From SIG480 sp045546975 (GTDB taxonomy: Bacteria > Bacillota > Clostridia > Oscillospirales > JAAYXM01): DNA of 64,000 nt. The notes under the pieces were generated by a model. It did no database searches and was not told where the DNA came from. It was given only the letters and a program-made list of their open reading frames with translations. The translations under genes and the position numbers were made by a program. The stretch lies in contig JAZQDV010000010.1 of NCBI GenBank assembly GCA_045546975.1, forward strand, positions 372,001 to 436,000, read 5' to 3'. How positions within the stretch are numbered: the stretch's first letter is position 1; each line of letters begins with the position of its first letter. Positions 59,272 to 64,000 of the stretch are shown here, piece by piece.

Positions 59272-59940
59272 GTGAAGATTCCCATATACATTATCGCCGA
59301 CATCGCGGCGGTTGCTGTTTTGCTTTTCTTCATTTTCAGAGGCAGAAAAAGCGGATTTATCAAAACACTTTCGGGAATCGTTTCCCTTTTTCTTGCATTT
59401 TCTCTCGCAGGAACTCTTGCAAAAACAACCGCACCGTATATCTCTGAAGCCTATGTAGCTCCGTACATCAACGAACAGATAGCCGAAGCTCCCACGGAAA
59501 AAGAATCTGAAAACACAGACACAACAGATTCGGTTGCCGCTCCGTTCGTAAACCTCGGTATTCCTGAGGGGATTGTAACCGATGCTATTTCCGATATTAC
59601 GGAAAACATTTCAAAAAGCTTTTACGAGACAACAAAACTCATTACAAACACAGTGGCATTCAAGCTAACCTATGCTGTTTTGTTTCTTATCTATTTTATC
59701 CTCTTGCGAATTCTGCTGCTTCTTCTTTTTAGGCTCCTTAATCTTACGACCCGTCTTCCGGGATTAAATTTTATAAACAAGACTCTCGGCCTTATTTTAG
59801 GTGCAGTTTTGGGTTATCTTATTGTTATAGTCTTTTCGTACACACTTACAAAGCTTGGCATTTTCCTTACCGAAGGAATCATTAACGATACATTTATCCT
59901 TAAACACTTAATTTCCGTTTTTCCGTTTGCTCTTATTTAA
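59272..59940 (+). CDS. CvpA family membrane protein
   Basis: The 222-aa protein has hydrophobic segments near 5-23, 33-50, 128-155 and 165-190, with GRKSGFIKTLSGI in the N-terminal and GLILGAVLGYLIVIV in the C-terminal part. An extracytoplasmic Thr/Glu/Asp-rich insert sits near 75-90. CvpA proteins are linked to envelope integrity; the name comes from colicin V production. The start is GTG with GGAGGT 9 nt upstream. Confidence 0.82.
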   Translation: MKIPIYIIADIAAVAVLLFFIFRGRKSGFIKTLSGIVSLFLAFSLAGTLAKTTAPYISEAYVAPYINEQIAEAPTEKESENTDTTDSVAAPFVNLGIPEGIVTDAISDITENISKSFYETTKLITNTVAFKLTYAVLFLIYFILLRILLLLLFRLLNLTTRLPGLNFINKTLGLILGAVLGYLIVIVFSYTLTKLGIFLTEGIINDTFILKHLISVFPFALI

Positions 59941-59984
59941 TACGCAAATGAAATTCAATTCTTTTTTACAAGGAAGTATGAATT

Positions 59985-60554
59985 ATGAATATACCTAATC
60001 TATTATCAATTTTTAGAATGTGTCTTGTTCCGGTATTTATCATTGCGTTCTTCTCAGGAACAGAAAACGCACACATCTATGCTGCCATTATTTACGGCAT
60101 TGCAGGTATTACCGACGTACTGGACGGCATAATTGCACGAAAATTCAATTTAATAACAAGACTCGGCAAAATACTCGATCCCCTTGCTGATAAAATGATG
60201 ACCATAACGGTTTTTGTATGCATTACCATTGACGGTCTTATCCCCTGGTGGAGCATTGCACTGATTTTTGCAAAGGACTTTCTTCTTGTTCTTGGCGGAT
60301 TTAAGCTCTACCGTGAAATATCAGTTGTTTTTCAATCCAATATACTCGGCAAGATGGCAACTGTATTTCTCGTAACCGGTGGCGTTCTTATTCTCTTATT
60401 TGAAAACCTCATCCCTGATATATTCAAAACAGTCTTTGCATATATCGCCGTGTTTATTTCTTTTCTTGCATTCTTCAGCTATCTCTATCAGTATTGTAAA
60501 TTCAAGCAAGAAAAGAAAGATTCGACAATTACTATTCAAAAGGACGGTATCTAA
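59985..60554 (+). CDS. pgsA: CDP-diacylglycerol-glycerol-3-phosphate 3-phosphatidyltransferase
   Basis: PgsA makes phosphatidylglycerol phosphate. The 189-aa membrane enzyme has the CDP-alcohol phosphotransferase signature DVLDGIIARKFNLITRLGKILDPLADK with the eight-residue and three-residue spacings intact, in about five membrane segments. It is the common Clostridia neighbour of a Clp-type ATPase gene, which starts 2 nt after its stop. Confidence 0.92.
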   Translation: MNIPNLLSIFRMCLVPVFIIAFFSGTENAHIYAAIIYGIAGITDVLDGIIARKFNLITRLGKILDPLADKMMTITVFVCITIDGLIPWWSIALIFAKDFLLVLGGFKLYREISVVFQSNILGKMATVFLVTGGVLILLFENLIPDIFKTVFAYIAVFISFLAFFSYLYQYCKFKQEKKDSTITIQKDGI

Positions 60555-60556
60555 CT

Positions 60557-62854
60557 ATGCAACCTACGTTATGCAGCAGATGCAAAAAGAATATTGCTGT
60601 TATATTTATCACTAAGATGGAAAACGACAACTCCGTAAGCGAGGGAATTTGCCTCAAGTGTGCAAAAGAACTTGGAATTAAGCCCGTTGACGATTTTATG
60701 AAAAAGATGGGAATAACTGACGAGGATCTTGAAAATATCACAAACGAAACAATGGAAATGCTCGGCGACATGAATATGGAAGAAATTTCAGGACTCATGT
60801 CCGGAGATGCAGACGACGATAACGATGGCAAAACCGCCACATTTCCCTTCTTAAATAAACTTTTTGGTGGGCCTCAGGCATCGGGCGAATCTACCCCTGT
60901 GCCTTCTGAGTCTCACGATGAAAAGGGCACTGAAAAAAAAGCAACAAAATACAAATTCCTTGATAATTTCTGCATTTCGCTTACCAACAAAGCAAAAGAA
61001 GGAAAGCTTGATAATATCGTGGGTCGCGAAACTGAAATCGAGCGCGTGATCCAAATCTTAAACCGCCGCCAGAAGAACAACCCATGTCTTATCGGTGAAC
61101 CCGGCGTCGGCAAAACCGCAATCGCAGAAGGCCTTGCAGTAAAAACAGCTGCAGGAGATGTGCCCTCAAAGCTGATCGACAAGGAAATATTTTTACTCGA
61201 CCTCACCTCTCTTGTTGCGGGAACACAGTTCAGAGGACAGTTTGAGAGTCGAATGAAGGGATTAATTGACGATATAAAGAAAAAAGGCAACGTAATACTT
61301 GTAATCGATGAGGTCCACAACCTCGTGGGTGCAGGCGATGCCGAAGGCTCCATGAACGCCGCAAACATACTGAAGCCTGCCCTTTCCAGAGGCGAGATAC
61401 AAGTAATCGGTGCCACAACCTTTGCCGAATACAGAAAGCATATTGAAAAGGACAGTGCGCTTGAACGCCGTTTCCAGACGGTTATTGTAAACGAACCATC
61501 AATCGATGAGACCGTTGAAATAATCCGTGGTATTGCTCATTACTACGAAACCTTCCATGGTGTTCGTATCAGTGATGAAATTGCACGTCTTTCCGTAATT
61601 CTTTCAGAACGCTATATCACAGACAGATTTTTGCCCGACAAGGCGATAGATCTTATCGACGAGGCATGCTCTGACCTCAACTTAAAGAGCAAGAATATAA
61701 CGGAGCTTGTTTCTCTCAAAAAGAGACTCGAGCTAATCGGAAACGAGCGCGAAGCACTTACCTCCGACACATCAGAGGAAGCTTTCGAGCGTTTGGCACT
61801 CCTTAAAAGTGAAGAATGCAAACTCCTCGACCGCAAGACGGAACTTGAAAAAGAGCCGACTCCCGAGCTTTCTGCAGAACATCTTGCGCGTGTTATTGAG
61901 CTCTGGACTAAAATCCCCGCTTCCGCTATACAGGAAACTGAATTCAAAAAGCTTTCAAACCTTGACTCAAGACTCAAGACGCGAATCATCGGTCAGGACA
62001 AGGCAGTTGAGGCAGTTGTTCGTGCAATAAAACGCAATCGTGTTGGTATTTCCCCGAAGAAAAAGCCGGTTTCATTCTTGTTTACCGGCTCCACGGGTGT
62101 CGGAAAAACCGAACTTGTAAAGCGTCTCGCTTCAGAGCTTTTCAATTCACCCGAATCACTCATTCGTCTTGATATGTCCGAGTTCATGGAAAAGCACGCC
62201 GTATCGAAGCTCATCGGCGCTCCTCCCGGATATGTTGGATATGATGAAGCAGGTCAGTTGACCGAGAAAATCCGCAGAAAACCCTATTCCGTAGTACTTT
62301 TCGATGAGATTGAAAAGTCGCATCCCGACGTTCTCAATATTCTTCTCCAGATTCTTGACGACGGAAGGATCACTGATTCGCAGGGCCGTGAAATCAATTT
62401 CGAAAACGCGGTAATTGTTATGACCTCAAACGCAGGAAGTCACCTCAAGGGCGGTACAGCAGGCTTTAACCAGACTGTTACGGAGCAGACTGCAGAGCGC
62501 ACCATGAAGGCACTTTCAGACTTCCTTCGACCCGAGTTCTTGAACAGAATTGACGAGATAATCCCCTTTAATTCCCTTACAAAAGAGAATTTTAGAGAAA
62601 TTGCAAAGATTATGCTTTCCGACCTTTCTGCTTCCCTTTCTGAAAAGAACATTAAATTTGAGTACGACGACAGTCTTCTTGATTACCTTTCAGAAAAGTC
62701 CTTCTCCGAAAAGTATGGTGCAAGAAACCTCAGAAGAACTATACAGAAAGAACTTGAAGATTTGATTGCAACGCTTCTTATCGAGAACTACGAAAAGAAG
62801 ATAACAAGAATTTCCGTATCCTCTGACGATAAGATAAATATCGAAATATTTTAA
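60557..62854 (+). CDS. ClpE-like ATP-dependent protease ATPase with N-terminal zinc finger
   Basis: A 765-aa Hsp100 unfoldase with two AAA+ domains: Walker A1 GEPGVGKT (about 180-187), Walker B VIDEVHNLV, Walker A2 GSTGVGKT (about 511-518) and LFDEIEKSHPD. The N-terminus has CSRC (6-9) and CLKC (32-35), a zinc finger instead of the Clp_N repeats of ClpC, so it resembles ClpE. A coiled middle region is present. The ClpP-docking loop reads AGF (about 634-636) rather than the usual Ile/Leu/Val-Gly-Phe. It follows pgsA. Confidence 0.9.
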   Translation: MQPTLCSRCKKNIAVIFITKMENDNSVSEGICLKCAKELGIKPVDDFMKKMGITDEDLENITNETMEMLGDMNMEEISGLMSGDADDDNDGKTATFPFLNKLFGGPQASGESTPVPSESHDEKGTEKKATKYKFLDNFCISLTNKAKEGKLDNIVGRETEIERVIQILNRRQKNNPCLIGEPGVGKTAIAEGLAVKTAAGDVPSKLIDKEIFLLDLTSLVAGTQFRGQFESRMKGLIDDIKKKGNVILVIDEVHNLVGAGDAEGSMNAANILKPALSRGEIQVIGATTFAEYRKHIEKDSALERRFQTVIVNEPSIDETVEIIRGIAHYYETFHGVRISDEIARLSVILSERYITDRFLPDKAIDLIDEACSDLNLKSKNITELVSLKKRLELIGNEREALTSDTSEEAFERLALLKSEECKLLDRKTELEKEPTPELSAEHLARVIELWTKIPASAIQETEFKKLSNLDSRLKTRIIGQDKAVEAVVRAIKRNRVGISPKKKPVSFLFTGSTGVGKTELVKRLASELFNSPESLIRLDMSEFMEKHAVSKLIGAPPGYVGYDEAGQLTEKIRRKPYSVVLFDEIEKSHPDVLNILLQILDDGRITDSQGREINFENAVIVMTSNAGSHLKGGTAGFNQTVTEQTAERTMKALSDFLRPEFLNRIDEIIPFNSLTKENFREIAKIMLSDLSASLSEKNIKFEYDDSLLDYLSEKSFSEKYGARNLRRTIQKELEDLIATLLIENYEKKITRISVSSDDKINIEIF

Positions 62855-62873
62855 GAAAGACGTTTGATATCCT

Positions 62874-63212
62874 ATGAATATTCAGATTTACGGCTCGAAA
62901 AGCTGCTTTGACACTAAGAAAGCCGAAAGGTATTTCAAAGAACGAAGAATTAAATTCCAGCTCATTGATCTTCCGCGCTTCGGTCTCTCCCCTCGTGAGT
63001 TTGAACTTGTAAAATCAAAAGTGGGTTTAGACGCTATGATTAATAAGAAGGCAAAGGGATATGAGTCAAGCTTTATTGAGTATCTTGCAGATGATAGCGC
63101 AAAGGCAGAAAAGCTTATGGAAAACCCCAATCTCATCTCAACTCCGATCGTCCGCAACGGAAAGGATATAACCATAGGGTTTATGCCTGATATCTGGAAA
63201 ACCTGGGAATAA
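62874..63212 (+). CDS. ArsC/Spx family thioredoxin-fold protein
   Basis: The 112-aa protein has QIYGSKSCFDTKKAERYFKERRI near the N-terminus, with one Cys at 11 (C-x3-K-K type), and the Pro-containing STPIVRNGKDITIGF in the C-terminal part. Spx uses CxxC, and arsenate reductases need further cysteines; with only one Cys here, it is a Spx/YffB-like member with no assigned role. It lies 19 nt after the Clp gene, and Spx-Clp relations are common in Bacillota. Confidence 0.82.
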   Translation: MNIQIYGSKSCFDTKKAERYFKERRIKFQLIDLPRFGLSPREFELVKSKVGLDAMINKKAKGYESSFIEYLADDSAKAEKLMENPNLISTPIVRNGKDITIGFMPDIWKTWE

Positions 63213-63217
63213 ACTAT

Positions 63218-63243
63218 TAGCTATCCCTTCCGGGATAGCTAAA
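63218..63243 (+). terminator. Hairpin between the ArsC-like and HAD genes
   Basis: TTAGCTATCCC and GGGATAGCTAA around TTCC, 5 nt after the ArsC-like stop. No U-tract follows, so termination is uncertain. Confidence 0.5.
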
Positions 63244-63269
63244 ATACTTATGAAACGGAACTTTATGTA

Positions 63270-64000
63270 TGAAAGTAAGCTGCTTTATATTCGACCTTGA
63301 CGGCACCCTTTTAACCTCCGAAAACAAAATTTCAGAGGTCGACAAGAACACCTTGAAAAAAGTCAGCGAAAGCGGAATCAAGGTAGTCGTTGCAACAGGA
63401 AGGTCACACCTGCAAATAAAGGAATATATACACGACTTGGGAGTTTCAGACCCCGTTATAACCTGCAACGGCGGTCAGATAATCAATATTGTTACAGGCG
63501 AAATCATTTACAGGAAATTTATCTCTCCCGATGACGTAAAGGCTATTATTGATACCTCCGCAAAAGACGGTACGGATTTTCTTTTCTATACTCCTGACTG
63601 TGTATACCACGCATATTCAAGTGAGCGGATTAAGTTTTTCCTTGAATATAACAAAACTGCGCCAAAAGAGTTTCATGTTCCTATTAAGCCCGCTTCTGAA
63701 TATCCCATTTCCGAAGGATATAACAACGTGCTTAAAATTTTAATCCATGACAAAACCGAGAAAATTCCGCAAATTGAGGAAATGTTTAATAAAAACGGTA
63801 CCCTTACAATCGTTTCGTCCGGCAAAAATCTCATTGATGTTATGCCCGCCGACACGACAAAAGGCAGTGCTGTTATCGAACTTGCAAAGCACCTGCACGT
63901 GCCGATTTCTGAAGTGGTGGCCTTTGGAGACAGCCCGAACGATGAAACAATGCTCCGTGCTGCAGGCTTTTCCGTCGCGATGGGAAATGCTGAAAACTCC
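63270..64000 (+). CDS. HAD-superfamily Cof-type phosphatase, C-terminus beyond the window
   Basis: The frame is open from ATG at 63270 to the right edge (243 codons). It has motif I IFDLDGTLL (Asp9, Asp11), motif II VVATGRS, a C2-type cap region, and motif IV GDSPNDETMLRAAGFSVAMGNA close to the edge. Cof-type (YidA/YkrA-like) HAD enzymes dephosphorylate sugar phosphates or nucleotides with broad range. The start has GGAA about 9 nt upstream. Only the last few residues are missing. Confidence 0.88.

Noticed and set aside
1..64000. CRISPR arrays, insertion sequences, rRNA genes or prophage
   Set aside because: No regularly spaced repeats of the right size, no transposase, and no phage structural genes were seen.

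Overview
The window is a chromosomal stretch of a spore-forming Bacillota, most probably a gut member of class Clostridia (Oscillospirales-like). The reasons are a SpoIID-domain protein, SpoIIM, an uninterrupted sigma-K gene and a GerW/YtfJ protein; Clostridia-type families (DUF624, DUF1292, DUF4830, DUF5711, CarD-like regulator, GlgC/GlgD pair); strong AGGAGG ribosome binding sites; and many TTGACA/TATAAT promoters. Genus and species cannot be read from this sequence. There is no rRNA operon, CRISPR array, insertion sequence or prophage, and no gene-free stretch longer than about 300 bases.

Layout. 1-9950: a partial SpoIID-domain gene, tgt and queA (queuosine), the lysine/diaminopimelate operon asd-dapA-dapB, proC, and spoIIM-xerD-DUF624. 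9990-13330: a second tyrosine recombinase and a MacA/MacB-type export pair that lacks an ATPase gene. 13450-15740: an infC-rpmI-rplT transcript with an L20-type leader and a non-AUG infC start, followed without visible terminator by a lactate/malate-type dehydrogenase. 15816-18906: DUF1292, a 6S RNA gene, tcdA, a TtcA-like gene, and rplM-rpsI behind an L13-type leader. 19009-33390: two adjacent sugar-acid operons. The first (beta-glucuronidase-type GH2, uxaB, uxaA, uxaC) leads from uronides to 2-keto-3-deoxygluconate. The second is a nine-gene LacI-controlled operon of dehydrogenases, aldolases, a kinase-like protein, an epimerase-like protein and a metallo-beta-lactamase-fold protein. 33418-34880: sstT and tRNA-Gln(CTG). 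34880-48550: a long co-directional chain M50 protease-scpA-scpB-gerW-dac-glgB-glgC-glgD-glgA-glgP-GH13 that joins chromosome segregation, sporulation and cell-wall genes to complete glycogen metabolism. 48613-54770: carD-like, ispD-ispF, sigK, queH, an ECF sigma/anti-sigma pair, ruvX, DUF4830 and an RlmI-like methyltransferase. 54789-64000: ecfA1-ecfA2-ecfT-truA, DUF5711, cvpA, pgsA, a zinc-finger Clp ATPase, an ArsC/Spx-like protein and a truncated HAD phosphatase.

How the genes work together. The two sugar-acid operons converge on 2-keto-3-deoxygluconate and KDPG; the KDPG aldolase and the kinase-like protein sit in the LacI operon while the upstream steps sit in the GH2 operon. The most unusual points are the LacI-controlled orphan pathway, a KDG-kinase homologue that has lost two hallmark PfkB residues, the pairing of a glucuronidase-type GH2 with the galacturonate branch enzymes, and several RNA-level or DNA-level regulatory structures. 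These are a 6S RNA abutting tcdA, an AUC start for infC, 10-bp phased repeats upstream of rplM, and a triple TTTACATAAT site around the proC promoter. All functional calls are by recognition of family motifs; no database search was run.
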